From: JBBPYC01 sp038200275
Lineage (GTDB): Bacteria; Pseudomonadota; Gammaproteobacteria; Burkholderiales; Burkholderiaceae_C
NCBI GenBank assembly: GCA_038200275.1
Contig: JBBPYC010000042.1
Coordinates: 62,001-126,000, forward strand
DNA: 64,000 nucleotides
Reading direction: 5' to 3'
Positions 48,447 to 59,012 of this stretch are shown here, in pieces. A model generated the notes under the pieces. That model was not told the DNA's origin. It worked only from the letters and a program-made list of their open reading frames with translations, and did no database searches. Within the stretch, counting starts at the first letter, position 1. The number at the start of each line of letters is the position of its first letter. The position numbers were made by a program, and so were the translations under genes.

Positions 48447-49541
48447 ATGGCAACCGTCACCTTCGACAACGTCGAGAAATCGTTCGGCAAGACCAAGATC
48501 ATTCACGGGATCAGCTTCGATATTGCCGATGGCGAATTCGTGGTGCTGGTAGGTCCTTCTGGCTGCGGCAAGTCGACCTTGCTGCGCATGTTGGCTGGTC
48601 TGGAGGAAATTACCGCTGGCGAGATCGCAATCGACGACAAGGTTGTGAACGACCTGGACTCGAAGGACCGCGACATCTCGATGGTGTTCCAGAGCTATGC
48701 GCTGTATCCACACATGACGGTGGGCGAGAACATGGCGTTCAGCCTGAAGCTGCGCAATGCCGATGCCGCATTGACCAAGCAACGGGTGGATGACGCCGCG
48801 CGCATCTTGAACCTCGACAAACTGCTGGAGCGTTACCCGAAAGAGCTTTCCGGTGGCCAACGCCAGCGCGTTGCGATGGGCCGCGCGATCGTGCGGAATC
48901 CAAAAGTCTTCCTGTTCGACGAGCCACTGTCCAACCTGGATGCCAAGCTGCGGGTGGCCATGCGCGGTGAGATCAAGTCGCTACACCACCGCTTGAAGAC
49001 CACCACCGTCTACGTCACGCACGATCAGATCGAAGCGATGACGATGGCCGACCGCATCGTCGTGATGCACGACGGCATCGTCGAGCAGATCGGCACGCCG
49101 CTCGAATTGTTCGACCGACCAGGCAACTTGTTCGTCGCACAATTCATCGGCAGCCCGTCGATGAACGTGCTGCCGGGGCTGCTTCACATGGAAGGCGAGC
49201 GCTCCTGGGTCGGGGCACACGGCAGCCATTGGCCGATCGGTATGCCGCTACGCGCAGGCCGTGAGGGGCAGGCGGTGAATTACGGCGTGCGGCCGACCGA
49301 CTTGATGTTGATTGACCCGGCCGTTGGCCCGGCGTTGCCTGATGGTGCGATCGGCGCGAAGGTCATCGTGGTCGAGCCGACCGGTGCCGAGACCGAATTG
49401 CTGCTCGAGGTTGGCTCCCAGCAGATCGTGCTGGTCATGCACGGCCGAACCGATGCGCAGGCTGACGATTTCGTGCAGATCGAAGTGGCGCCAGGCAAAG
49501 CGCATGTGTTCGACTCATCGTCGGGTGCACGGCTTGATTGA
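48447..49541 (+). CDS. Sugar ABC importer, ATPase (UgpC/MalK type)
   Basis: This 364-residue ATP-binding protein energises the importer. It has Walker A GPSGCGKSTLLRMLAG, the Q loop in SMVFQSYALYPHMTVGENM, signature ELSGGQRQRVAMGRA, Walker B VFLFDEPLSNLDAKLRV and the switch His in VYVTHDQIEAMT. A C-terminal regulatory TOBE/MalK-type domain follows from about residue 240. Start ATG at 48447 follows the permease stop; the open frame upstream overlaps the permease and is not used. Confidence 0.94.
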   Translation: MATVTFDNVEKSFGKTKIIHGISFDIADGEFVVLVGPSGCGKSTLLRMLAGLEEITAGEIAIDDKVVNDLDSKDRDISMVFQSYALYPHMTVGENMAFSLKLRNADAALTKQRVDDAARILNLDKLLERYPKELSGGQRQRVAMGRAIVRNPKVFLFDEPLSNLDAKLRVAMRGEIKSLHHRLKTTTVYVTHDQIEAMTMADRIVVMHDGIVEQIGTPLELFDRPGNLFVAQFIGSPSMNVLPGLLHMEGERSWVGAHGSHWPIGMPLRAGREGQAVNYGVRPTDLMLIDPAVGPALPDGAIGAKVIVVEPTGAETELLLEVGSQQIVLVMHGRTDAQADDFVQIEVAPGKAHVFDSSSGARLD

Positions 49542-49592
49542 TACGCTGGTATCGGCGGCAAGATGTAGCAAGTTTATGAAAGCGACACGTGC

Positions 49593-50366
49593 ATGATCGA
49601 TGCAAAGACTTTCCGGCTCGACGGCCGACTGGCGCTCATCACTGGGTCGTCGGAAGGCATCGGCCTTGCGATCGCGCGCGGGCTGGCACAGGCTGGCGCA
49701 GCGGTGGTGCTGAACGGCCGCACGCAATCGAAGCTCGATGCATCCGCGGCGACGTTGAAGGATGAGGGGCTTATGGCGGTGCATCACCGCGCATTCGATG
49801 TGACCGATGCCGATCAGGTGGGCAAGGCGGTCGAGGAGATCGAGCAAACGATCGGCGCAATCGAAATCCTCGTAAACAACGCCGGCATCCAGCGGCGTGC
49901 GCCGATCCAGGAGTTCGCAATCGACGACTGGCGCGAGCTGATGGCCACCAATCTGGACAGCGCGTTCTTTGTGGTGCGGGCGGTTTCGCAGCAGATGATC
50001 GTGAGACGCCGTGGCCGCATCATCAACATCTGCTCGGTGCAGAGCGAACTTGGCCGCCCTGGTATCGCGCCCTATGCGGCGAGCAAGGGCGCGTTGAAGA
50101 TGCTGACCAAAGGCATGGCAATCGATCTTGGCCCTTTGGGTATCAACGTGAACGGAATCGGGCCTGGCTATTTCAAAACCGTGTTGAACGAAAAGCTCGT
50201 CAAGGACGAACAGTTCTCCGGTTGGCTCGTGAACCGCACACCGAGCCGGCGTTGGGGGGAGGTGGATGAACTGGCAGGTGCTGCCGTGTTCCTCGCCAGC
50301 GATGCATCCACGTTCGTGAACGGCCACATCCTTTATGTGGATGGCGGCGTTACGGCGCAGTTGTAG
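49593..50366 (+). CDS. Gluconate 5-dehydrogenase-like SDR (IdnO type)
   Basis: This 257-residue classical short-chain dehydrogenase has the cofactor motif ALITGSSEGIGLAIARGLAQ, NNAG in ILVNNAGIQRRAPIQEF, Ser in ICSVQSEL and the catalytic Tyr-Lys in APYAASKGALKML. The segment AGIQRRAPIQEFAIDDW is typical of gluconate 5-dehydrogenases (IdnO/Gno), which reduce 5-keto-D-gluconate to D-gluconate. The following gene encodes an idonate 5-dehydrogenase-like enzyme, the other half of the L-idonate to gluconate conversion. Confidence 0.87.
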   Translation: MIDAKTFRLDGRLALITGSSEGIGLAIARGLAQAGAAVVLNGRTQSKLDASAATLKDEGLMAVHHRAFDVTDADQVGKAVEEIEQTIGAIEILVNNAGIQRRAPIQEFAIDDWRELMATNLDSAFFVVRAVSQQMIVRRRGRIINICSVQSELGRPGIAPYAASKGALKMLTKGMAIDLGPLGINVNGIGPGYFKTVLNEKLVKDEQFSGWLVNRTPSRRWGEVDELAGAAVFLASDASTFVNGHILYVDGGVTAQL

Positions 50367-50440
50367 CATCGGGCAACAGCGAAGCCGCTTGGCGTCAGCG
50401 TCGGCGGACGCGATCTGTATCAAACATCAGGAGTTATCCC

Positions 50441-51490
50441 ATGCGTGCATTGGTCTGCCATGCCCCGAACGATCTGCGACTCGACGTGGTCGAGTCCGAA
50501 CGTCCCGGTGAACATGAACTCGGCGTGCGTGTCGCGTTCGGCGGCATCTGCGGCTCGGACCTGCATTATTTTCAACACGGCGGCTTCGGCACGGTGCGGA
50601 TCAAGGAGCCGATGGCACTTGGCCATGAGGTGTCGGGCGTCGTGGAGACGATCGGCGCTGGGGTGACCGGGTTCGAGCCCGGCCAACGCATTGCGATATC
50701 GCCTTCGCGCCCATGCGGCGTCTGCCGGTTCTGCCAGCAGGGGCTGCAGAATCATTGCCTAGAAATGCGCTTCTACGGCAGCGCAATGCGCTTTCCGCAC
50801 GTGCAGGGCGCGTTTAGTGAGCGGCTGGTGATCGATGCGTCGCAGGCGCACCCGATCGCTGCGGATTTGCCGCTGTCCGAGGCGGCTTTGGCCGAGCCGC
50901 TTTCGGTCGGGCTGCACGCGATTGCGCGCGCAGGTTCGGTGTTTGGACGGCAGGTGCTTGTTACCGGTTGCGGGCCGATCGGCTCATTGCTGATTGCCGG
51001 CTTGCGCAGAGCGGGGGCGGCGCGCATTGTCGCCGTTGATCTGGCGGATCGCCCTCTCGAGTGCGCGCGTCAGATGGGAGCGGACGAAACGATCAACCTG
51101 ACGAACCAGCCCGATGGCCTCGCACCTTATGCAGCGCAAAAAGGCCAGTTCGACGTGATGTTCGAGGCATCCGGCAGCGACAAGGCGTTGCGCGCTGGGC
51201 TCGACGTGCTGACGCCGCGCGGCGTGCTGGTCACGATCGGGCTGGGCGGCGACGTCACGTTGCCGTTGAACGTGCTGGTGGCCAAGGAGATCGATCTGCG
51301 CGGCACGTTCCGCTTTCATACCGAGTTCGCGGTCGCGGTCGCCTTTCTGAACCAGCGACTGATCCATGGCAAGCCTGTGATCAGCCACATCATCGGGTTC
51401 GAGCAGGCGACGCAAGCATTTGAGCTGGCCAGCGACAAGCGTCAGGCAATGAAAGTGCAGATCGCGTTCGATCCGGCGCTCTCGCACTGA
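50441..51490 (+). CDS. L-idonate 5-dehydrogenase-like zinc alcohol dehydrogenase (IdnD type)
   Basis: This 349-residue medium-chain zinc dehydrogenase binds catalytic zinc through Cys in GGICGSDLHYF and His/Glu in LGHEVSGVVE. It has a structural-zinc cysteine set in PCGVCRFCQQGLQNHC and a dinucleotide motif VTGCGPIGSLLIAGLRRAG. The N-terminal DLHYFQHGGFGTVRIKEPM matches L-idonate 5-dehydrogenases, which oxidise L-idonate to 5-ketogluconate. A clear AGGAG lies 7 bases before the ATG. Sorbitol or other polyol specificity is a fallback. Confidence 0.87.
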   Translation: MRALVCHAPNDLRLDVVESERPGEHELGVRVAFGGICGSDLHYFQHGGFGTVRIKEPMALGHEVSGVVETIGAGVTGFEPGQRIAISPSRPCGVCRFCQQGLQNHCLEMRFYGSAMRFPHVQGAFSERLVIDASQAHPIAADLPLSEAALAEPLSVGLHAIARAGSVFGRQVLVTGCGPIGSLLIAGLRRAGAARIVAVDLADRPLECARQMGADETINLTNQPDGLAPYAAQKGQFDVMFEASGSDKALRAGLDVLTPRGVLVTIGLGGDVTLPLNVLVAKEIDLRGTFRFHTEFAVAVAFLNQRLIHGKPVISHIIGFEQATQAFELASDKRQAMKVQIAFDPALSH

Positions 51491-51509
51491 ACTTGGCGGA
51501 AGCTTCCCC

Positions 51510-51893
51510 TTGAATCGCTTTGTCAAGGTCGTGCTGTTCACATCTGGGGGCGGAAAGGCGCAATTCCGTGAGGAACACATCGACTTGTCCGAAGGTATCC
51601 CAAGCGCGATGCTGTCGCCCTTGTTTGCCTCCGGCGGTTATCAGCTACGGCACAGCCCGGTCGGATTCGAGAGCGCATTTCACTGCACCGTGACACCTCA
51701 GTGGCTGTTCGTGCTGGGCGGCACGATGGAGATCGAGCTGCAGGACGGCACGCTGCGTCGATTTCAGGCGGGCGACCATTTCTACTCAGCCGACACGTTG
51801 CCGAAGAATGCGAGCTTCGATGCCGAACGTCATGGGCACCGCAGCCGGCAGATCGGAACCGATCCACTGGTCACTTTGTTCGTGCGCGACTGA
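51510..51893 (+). CDS. Small cupin-fold protein
   Basis: This 127-residue protein looks like a single-domain cupin. The segment WLFVLGGTMEIELQDGTLRR followed by FQAGDHFYSADTLPKNASF forms the cupin motif 1-2 pattern. No clear HxH...E...H metal set is present in full. It starts at a TTG, 19 bases after the idonate dehydrogenase stop, so it probably belongs to the same operon. Sugar-acid isomerase, sensor or binding functions are possible; the function is unknown. Confidence 0.7.
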   Translation: MNRFVKVVLFTSGGGKAQFREEHIDLSEGIPSAMLSPLFASGGYQLRHSPVGFESAFHCTVTPQWLFVLGGTMEIELQDGTLRRFQAGDHFYSADTLPKNASFDAERHGHRSRQIGTDPLVTLFVRD

Positions 51894-51928
51894 TACCGCT
51901 CCGTCATGGCGCGGAGTGGTCAGCGTTG

Positions 51929-52589
51929 TCATCGACTGAGCTGCAGTTCGCCTGAAAGCAGCACACGCCGGCCAGATGCGCCGGCAGCGATCCCACCGAC
52001 CATCGCGAGGGCAACCTGTCGTGCCGTGATTGGCGCATAGTCGATTGGAATCAGTGCCCGCAGCCAATGCATCGTGCGCAGGGTCCACCGTTCTGCAGGA
52101 CGAGCAGCCTGCTCAAGCGCGTAGCGGTTGCCACTCAACATGGATGGCCGCGCGATGAGCGTCAGCTCAAATCCGAGTTGCGCCACTGCATCTTCCATCT
52201 CGCCCTTGATGCGGCGGTAGAACACCCGAGATGCCGCGTTGGCGCCCATCGAGCTGGCCACCGCGAGCCCGGGTCGCGCCTGCTAAGCGTGCGGCACAGG
52301 CGACCGACAACACCGCATCGAAGTCGATGCGCCGAAACGCAGCACGGCTGCCCGCATGCTTGATGGTCGTGCCCAGTGCGATGAATACGTCATCGATCGG
52401 TGGCAACGCCGTCAGCGAGAGCAGATCGACCACATGCGCAGTCAGCTTCGGATGAGCGACGCCGTGCAGTCGGCGGCCCACTGCGCGGACCACCGACCAG
52501 CGTTCATCGATTGAAAGAACGCTGAGAATTTCCCGGCCCACGAGGCCCGTAGCCCCCGCCACCAGAGCGGCCCGTGCCGCCACCGCCAC
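51929..52589 (-). pseudogene. NAD(P)-binding oxidoreductase, single-base frameshift
   Basis: The minus strand encodes a Rossmann-fold protein (HTATIP2/NAD(P)H-binding family) of about 215 residues: ALVAGATGLVGREILSVLS, VFIALGTTIKHAGSRAAF, RRIDFDAVLSVACAARLAGA. The frame then breaks at a GGG run near 52270. Removing one G restores TRLAVASSMGANAASRVFY and continues through KGEMEDAVAQLGFE and RPSMLSGNR to the stop at 51929. The likely GTG start near 52589 lies inside the 3' end of rhlE, an overlap of about 86 bases in a different frame. One base error in the sequence would make it an intact gene. Confidence 0.7.
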
Positions 52590-54264
52590 CAGGGCGCCCG
52601 CTGCGGTTGGCACCGCCGCCGCCACCACCGTTTCGTGCGCGGCTGCCCATGCTGTCGACGCTGGTGCGCAAAGGGTCAGCCTGGGCGGGCAGGGCCTGAT
52701 CGCGATCGTCGTCATGGTCGAAGTCGTCACGGGGTTGATAGGGCGGCTGCACGTTGCCATTGCGATCGCCACCAGCATGCTCGGCATGCGGGGCATTGCG
52801 ATGGCGCGGCGCGGGGCCACCGCGGCCTGCGGGTGCAACGTGATGTGCCGGGCGTGCCGGCGGTCCGGAGCGACCACCGCCGTTGGACGGTTGGGACCGA
52901 CCACCGCGGCTGCCGTTGCCGTTGCTTGCACCGGCAACGCTGTTGCGGACGGCTCCCGGGCCACTGCCACCCTGGCGTCCCTTACTGTCGCGCATGCGCT
53001 GCATCATCTCGGTACGTGCCGCCTTCGCTGCGGCCTGCATCACATCGCGGCTAGGCGGACGGCCAGCGCCACCCCAGATCGTCTGGCGGCCCATAGCGAT
53101 CGGCTCGGCTTGCTCGCCCGCCTCAGGGCCGAAGCCCTCGATGACCTGCACTGGGATGTCCTGGCGCGTGAAGCGCGCGATCGCTTCCATGAAGCCTTCC
53201 TCGTCAAGGCAGACCAGGCTGACTGCCGCACCGCTGGCGCCTGCACGGCCGGTACGACCGATGCGGTGCACGTAGTCTTCGGACACGTTCGGGATCTCGT
53301 AATTCACAACGTGGGGCAGATCATCGATGTCGATGCCACGCGCCGCGATGTCGGTGGCCACCAGCGCGCGGATCTCACCACTCTTGAAGCCAGCCAGTGC
53401 CTGGGTGCGCGCGGCCTGGCTCTTGTTGCCATGCAGCGCCATCGCGTGGATGCCGTTCTTGGTCAGGAATTCGGCGACGTTGTTTGCGCCGAACTTGGTG
53501 CGGGTGAACACCAGCACTTGGCTCCAGTCGTGCTCGTTGATGATATGCGCGAGCAGCGCCTTTTTCTTGCCGCGGCCGACCGGGTGGATCACTTGCGTGA
53601 TGCGCTGAACGGTGGTGTTGGCGGGAGTGACCTGGATGCTGACCGGCTCTTTAAGCAAGCCGTTCGCAAGGTTGCGGATCTCATCACTGAACGTCGCGGA
53701 AAACAGCAGACTCTGCTTTTCCTTCGGCACCACGGCCAGCACCTTCCTCACGTCATGGATAAAGCCCATGTCGAGCATGCGGTCTGCTTCGTCGAGCACC
53801 AGGAACTGCACTTGGCCCAAGTCGAGCATGCCCTGACCATGCAGGTCCAAAAGACGCCCCGGTGTGGCAACCAGCACATCGACGCCGCGCTTCACGCGGT
53901 CGATCTGCGGGTTCATGCCAACACCGCCGAACACCACGGTGGACGACAGTTGCAGGTACTTGCCGTAGACGCGAACCGATTCTTCGACTTGCGCTGCCAG
54001 CTCTCGGGTCGGCGTGAGCACCAACGCACGGATGCCGGTCCCGCCGAACTTGTTGGTTGCGCTGCGGCTCATCGTCAGGCGCTGCAGGATCGGCAGCACG
54101 AAGGCAGCCGTCTTGCCGGTGCCGGTCTGCGCGCCGCCGAGCAAGTCCTTGCCTTCGAGCACCGCAGGGATGGCCTGCTGTTGGATGGGAGTTGGTGTTT
54201 CGTAGCCGAGTTCGTGTACGGCCTTCAAGATGGCCGGAGCCAGCTTCAGTTCTTCAAAGTTCAT
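52504..54264 (-). CDS. rhlE: DEAD-box RNA helicase RhlE
   Basis: This 586-residue ATP-dependent RNA helicase remodels RNA in ribosome maturation and mRNA decay. The start ATG gives MNFEELKLAPAILKAVHELG (Q motif region). Motifs follow: AQTGTGKTAAFVLP (I), TPTRELAAQ (Ia), VLDEADRMLDMGF (II), LLFSATFSDE (III), LVATDIAARGIDIDDLPHVV (V) and YVHRIGRTGRAG (VI). The last ~170 residues are a low-complexity Arg/Gly/Asn/Pro tail (GGGGGGANRSGRPGG), which binds RNA nonspecifically. The frame extends 134 codons upstream but that part has no homology. Confidence 0.93.
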   Translation of the reverse strand: MNFEELKLAPAILKAVHELGYETPTPIQQQAIPAVLEGKDLLGGAQTGTGKTAAFVLPILQRLTMSRSATNKFGGTGIRALVLTPTRELAAQVEESVRVYGKYLQLSSTVVFGGVGMNPQIDRVKRGVDVLVATPGRLLDLHGQGMLDLGQVQFLVLDEADRMLDMGFIHDVRKVLAVVPKEKQSLLFSATFSDEIRNLANGLLKEPVSIQVTPANTTVQRITQVIHPVGRGKKKALLAHIINEHDWSQVLVFTRTKFGANNVAEFLTKNGIHAMALHGNKSQAARTQALAGFKSGEIRALVATDIAARGIDIDDLPHVVNYEIPNVSEDYVHRIGRTGRAGASGAAVSLVCLDEEGFMEAIARFTRQDIPVQVIEGFGPEAGEQAEPIAMGRQTIWGGAGRPPSRDVMQAAAKAARTEMMQRMRDSKGRQGGSGPGAVRNSVAGASNGNGSRGGRSQPSNGGGRSGPPARPAHHVAPAGRGGPAPRHRNAPHAEHAGGDRNGNVQPPYQPRDDFDHDDDRDQALPAQADPLRTSVDSMGSRARNGGGGGGANRSGRPGGGGGTGRSGGGGYGPRGPGNSQRSFNR

Positions 54265-54745
54265 GAATAAGAAAGAAAAAGCGCCTTTCTCGGCGCAGAG
54301 CTCATCGGCCTGCTTTACCGCCGTTGCCTGGTTCGGCAACGACGACAAAGCCAGTTCTGGGGCTGATGAAAATAGGAAGATGAGCGCTTCGAAAAACCCG
54401 TTGGGCCTGGATTCGAAGTCTCCGGCGTGGTGCCGATGTTGCAGCCAACCGTTGCCGACAACACACGTATTGTCGCATGATCCGCGTGATTGCTGCCTGC
54501 ACCGCCCCGCCCGCGCGAATGCGCGACCTACGCATCGTACAATGATATACGTGAAAACCCACGCCGCCGTTGTGGTGTGGACCACTGATTCCCGGATCAA
54601 CGCCAAGTTCGATGCGCAATCGGCGCAGTAGCTGCCTTGCTTGACGACCACCACGGGGCTGGGCATCGTCGAGGTAGAGTGGGCTAGCGTGCCACATTAC
54701 TACCGTGCGTAACCGGTGCAAGATGCGCCCACGCTGCCGCGCCTT
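54265..54745. other. Intergenic region upstream of rhlE, no gene recognised
   Basis: About 480 bases lie between the rhlE start (minus) and the small open frame preceding the PIN-domain remnant (plus). Several frames are open but lack motifs and ribosome-binding sites. A TACAAT hexamer at 54538-54543 (plus) resembles a -10 element without a clear -35. It probably contains the rhlE promoter and leader. Confidence 0.35.
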
Positions 54746-54895
54746 ATGCCGTCGGTCGGGCGATATCGAAACGGCCGCATTCATACGTCATCGAAAGTCA
54801 AGCAAGTGGTCGCTGACTATTTGGAGACAAAGCACGGAGTGCTGCACAACAAGCCGCCGCGCGACGCTAACGGATCAAAGGCGGCACGCCGTTGA
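54746..54895 (+). CDS. Short open frame in antitoxin position (uncertain)
   Basis: A 49-codon frame starting at an ATG contains KVKQVVADYLETKHGV and stops at a TGA that overlaps the TTG start of the PIN-domain remnant (TTGA). Small genes in this position usually encode the antitoxin of a VapBC-type pair. The sequence itself does not match an antitoxin family that I recognise, and it may be only the tail of a decayed one. Confidence 0.25.
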   Translation: MPSVGRYRNGRIHTSSKVKQVVADYLETKHGVLHNKPPRDANGSKAARR

Positions 54896-55309
54896 TCATT
54901 GTCAACTCCGGTTTTTTTACGCCTGCCTGGACGCAGCGGACATCAATCACCGGCGCTCGCTGGAGTTTCTGGGGACTGTCGCCGAAGGTTGGATCACCAG
55001 ATGGCCGTGATGACAGAAACTGCTTGCCTGCTGCAAGCCCGGCCTGGCACCGATGCAGCCTCGGCGTTTGTTGCGGAAGTTGCTGAGCGCAGCATATTTG
55101 TCTGCGATCTACCGAAAGAGTCGGTCAGCCGAATGGCTCGGTTGATGGTGCAATACGGCAAGCTGCCGATGGATCTGGCCCACGCCTCGCTGTTGTTGCT
55201 GGCGCAACATTCGAACCATGGCCGTGTCTTGACCACCGATGGTCGTGACTTCGGAGCCTACCGCTGGAAGTCACGCAGACCTTTTGTGGATCTGATGGCT
55301 GGCACCTGA
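54892..55309 (+). pseudogene. PIN-domain (VapC-like) toxin, two frameshifts
   Basis: The gene would encode a ~135-residue PIN-domain ribonuclease. It starts at a TTG: IIVNSGFF, leaving frame at a T7 run (54912-54918) where one more T would continue to FYACLDAADINHRRSLEFLG and GTVAEGWITRWP. A second missing base (G, near 55004) is needed to reach VMTETACLLQARPG. The rest is intact: MDLAHASLLLLAQHSNHGRV then LTTDGRDFGAYRWKSRRPF. The acidic PIN residues are visible in NSGF (Asn replacing the usual Asp), the TETACLL Glu, MDLAHAS and TTDGRDF. Two deletions plus D-to-N imply an inactive relic. Confidence 0.7.
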
Positions 55310-55328
55310 ATATTTGAAAGAGCACCCA

Positions 55329-56973
<1,645 letters not shown>

Positions 56974-56990
<17 letters not shown>

Positions 56991-57540
56991 GTCCTGAAGA
57001 CCGTGCGGGTACTTTCGCTTCGGCGCCACCGTAGCCTGCGGCCTGGTCCACGTCTGGCAGCGCATGCGCCTCAAAGCGCTCGCGCAGCAGGGCCAGCTTC
57101 GGGCTGATGAAGCGCTCGCAAAACGGCTGACCGGCGTGCCGCTGGGCATAGTGCAGATAGCGTTCCTCGTTGCGGCGAAAGGCACCGAGCCGACAGACCT
57201 GTGTGATGATCGGCAAATCAAAATCGGTTTGTTGCAGCTGCGCAATGACGTTTGCTGCTTGTCGCGCCTGTGCGGCCGAGTGCACGTACAGTGCCGATCG
57301 ATAGCGGCCTCGCAGCACGTGATTCGACGTGCAACTGTGCGTGTGCAGATGAACGGCAACAAGTGTGAACAAGTCGATCAGATCGGGCTTGAAGTCGATC
57401 AACACGCCTTCAGAAAAACTGTCTTTGTCGGGGGCTGGTGCCAACCAACCCTGATCGACCCGTGTCACTCCGCGCAGTGACTCGAATACCGCTTCAGTGC
57501 ACCAATGGCAACCGCCGCCTAAGCCAATGCACTCGGTCAT
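56974..57540 (-). CDS. MsrA-like peptide methionine sulfoxide reductase
   Basis: This 188-residue protein carries the MsrA catalytic motif as GLGGGCHWCTEAVFESLRGV (Cys11 and Cys14; His where most MsrA have Phe). It then departs from canonical MsrA: the segment HLHTHSCTSNHVLRGRYRSA replaces the HDPT...QGxDxGxQYRS region. This subgroup of MsrA-like proteins is known to me from other bacteria but its specificity is not established. Reduction of methionine-S-sulfoxide in proteins is the expected reaction. The start ATG overlaps the stop of the AbrB-family gene (ATGA), so both are probably expressed together. Confidence 0.8.
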
Positions 57541-58595
57541 TCGGCAATCCTCTTGCGCGCCATGAGTCCGCGGTACAGCGGCGCGGTTGCCAGCAGCACG
57601 ATGACATAACGTGTGACGTGGAACGCCGTCACGACGGGCACACCGAGCTGCATCACCTTCGCCGTGATCGACATCTCGGCGATGCCCCCCGGCGACGTTC
57701 CTAGCAGAACCGTGACCCAGTGCAAGCCGGCTGCAGTTGCGAGCAGCCATGCAAAGCCTGTGCTTGAGGCGATCATGCAAAACGTGCCCAACGCCACGGT
57801 GCCGAGCCAACGTGGTGCACTGCGTGCAAACGCAGGGGTGAAACGGGTGCCTAGCGCCACCCCGATGCACAACTGCGCGGCGTTGCTGAGTTCCTTCGGC
57901 AACGTCGACAGCTCAATACCGCTGCCCGTCAGTACCAGTGTGACGGTCAGCGCGCCGAGCACCCAAGGATTCGGTAGCCGCAGCCAACGCAGCAGCAACG
58001 CGCCGGCCAGACCGAGCGCGCCGAGCCAGAGCAGTCCGCCGAGGTGAAATTGCTCTGGTCCGGATGGAGTCAGGTCGATGCCGCGCAAGCCTGCCCACTG
58101 CAAACCGATCGGGATGACCAGCACCACCAGCAACACGCGCAGCGAGTGCGCTGCAGCGATGCGGTCGATCCGCCCGCCATGGCGTTCACCGAGCACAACC
58201 ATCTCCGACGCGCCGCCGATCGCCGCCGAGAAGAACGCGGTGGCATGGTCCTGGGGGGTCTCCGCGCACGAGGCGGCAGCCAGCAGCCGATAAAACAAAT
58301 AGCCAAGCAGCAGCGCCCAAACAATGCCAGCAGCCAGCGCAGGTGTCAGTGCTGCGATCGTGCGCAGCACGTTGGGTGTGAAGTACAGGCCGAGCGCGAT
58401 GCCGATTGCAAGCTGGCCCGCGTCGCGCAGCAGCGGTAACGTCCGAACCGGGGCACCCAGCATGCCGAGCACCGCGACCGTCAGCAACGGCCCCAGCATC
58501 CAGGGCAGAGGCGTGTGAAAGCGTGCGAACAGCCAAGCTGCGACGGCCGCAATCCCCAATGTGGCTGCGATGCAGATGCTGCGTGATGGGCTCAC
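57537..58595 (-). CDS. AbrB-family membrane permease
   Basis: This 352-residue, about ten-helix membrane protein belongs to the AbrB/AmoA-like family, with an internal duplication typical of it: GQLAIGIALGLYFTPNVLRT in the first half is repeated as AAQLCIGVALGTRFTPAFAR in the second. Other signatures are AAIGGASEMVVLGERHGGR and its copy LGTSPGGIAEMSITAK. The GTG start (VSPSRSICI) has a GGAG site five bases upstream; the upstream open frame is not coding. Family members are sometimes labelled ammonia-monooxygenase-like, but function is unproven; a transport role is inferred. Confidence 0.87.
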   Translation of the reverse strand: MSPSRSICIAATLGIAAVAAWLFARFHTPLPWMLGPLLTVAVLGMLGAPVRTLPLLRDAGQLAIGIALGLYFTPNVLRTIAALTPALAAGIVWALLLGYLFYRLLAAASCAETPQDHATAFFSAAIGGASEMVVLGERHGGRIDRIAAAHSLRVLLVVLVIPIGLQWAGLRGIDLTPSGPEQFHLGGLLWLGALGLAGALLLRWLRLPNPWVLGALTVTLVLTGSGIELSTLPKELSNAAQLCIGVALGTRFTPAFARSAPRWLGTVALGTFCMIASSTGFAWLLATAAGLHWVTVLLGTSPGGIAEMSITAKVMQLGVPVVTAFHVTRYVIVLLATAPLYRGLMARKRIAE

Positions 58596-59012
58596 CCGTG
58601 CTCCGAGGGAAGTAACTGGAGACCGAACCGCGTGGGGCTGTCTTTTTGCCCGAATACGCCGTCCGACCGATATTGACCGACTTGCGCATGGCGCGCAAAG
58701 CGCTGTTGCAGGCGGCCACCGCACGGTGGCCGAGTATCGGCGATGCGGCTGTGCGTTTTGCAATCGACCTGCATCGCCGCCTGAACGTGGCCTTTTGGTT
58801 TCGGCTTGACCGCATTTGTCGGTCTGACCGGACCGCGTGAAAATTCGCTTCGCTGGGGTGCAGTCGATTGAAATCGGCAGGTGCGTCTTCGGCCGGCATA
58901 ACGATTGCCAAGCGTGACTACCAATGTCGCTTGGCACCCCGGCGAGCTTTGCCGCGACTCAAAACCCTTGTGATCAATGTGAAACTTCGTTTCATTGGCC
59001 GGACATCAGAGA
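58596..59012. other. Gene-free region between abrB-like gene and IS630 remnant
   Basis: About 415 bases with no recognisable gene on either strand; the open frames are short and lack family motifs. It should contain the promoter of the AbrB/MsrA pair near its left end. Possible IS debris near the right end is not identifiable. Confidence 0.35.

Noticed and set aside
52714..54270. 518-codon plus-strand open frame
   Set aside because: It mirrors rhlE and carries no motif.
54302..54784. 160-codon minus-strand frame upstream of rhlE
   Set aside because: No motifs or ribosome-binding site; it overlaps the probable rhlE leader.
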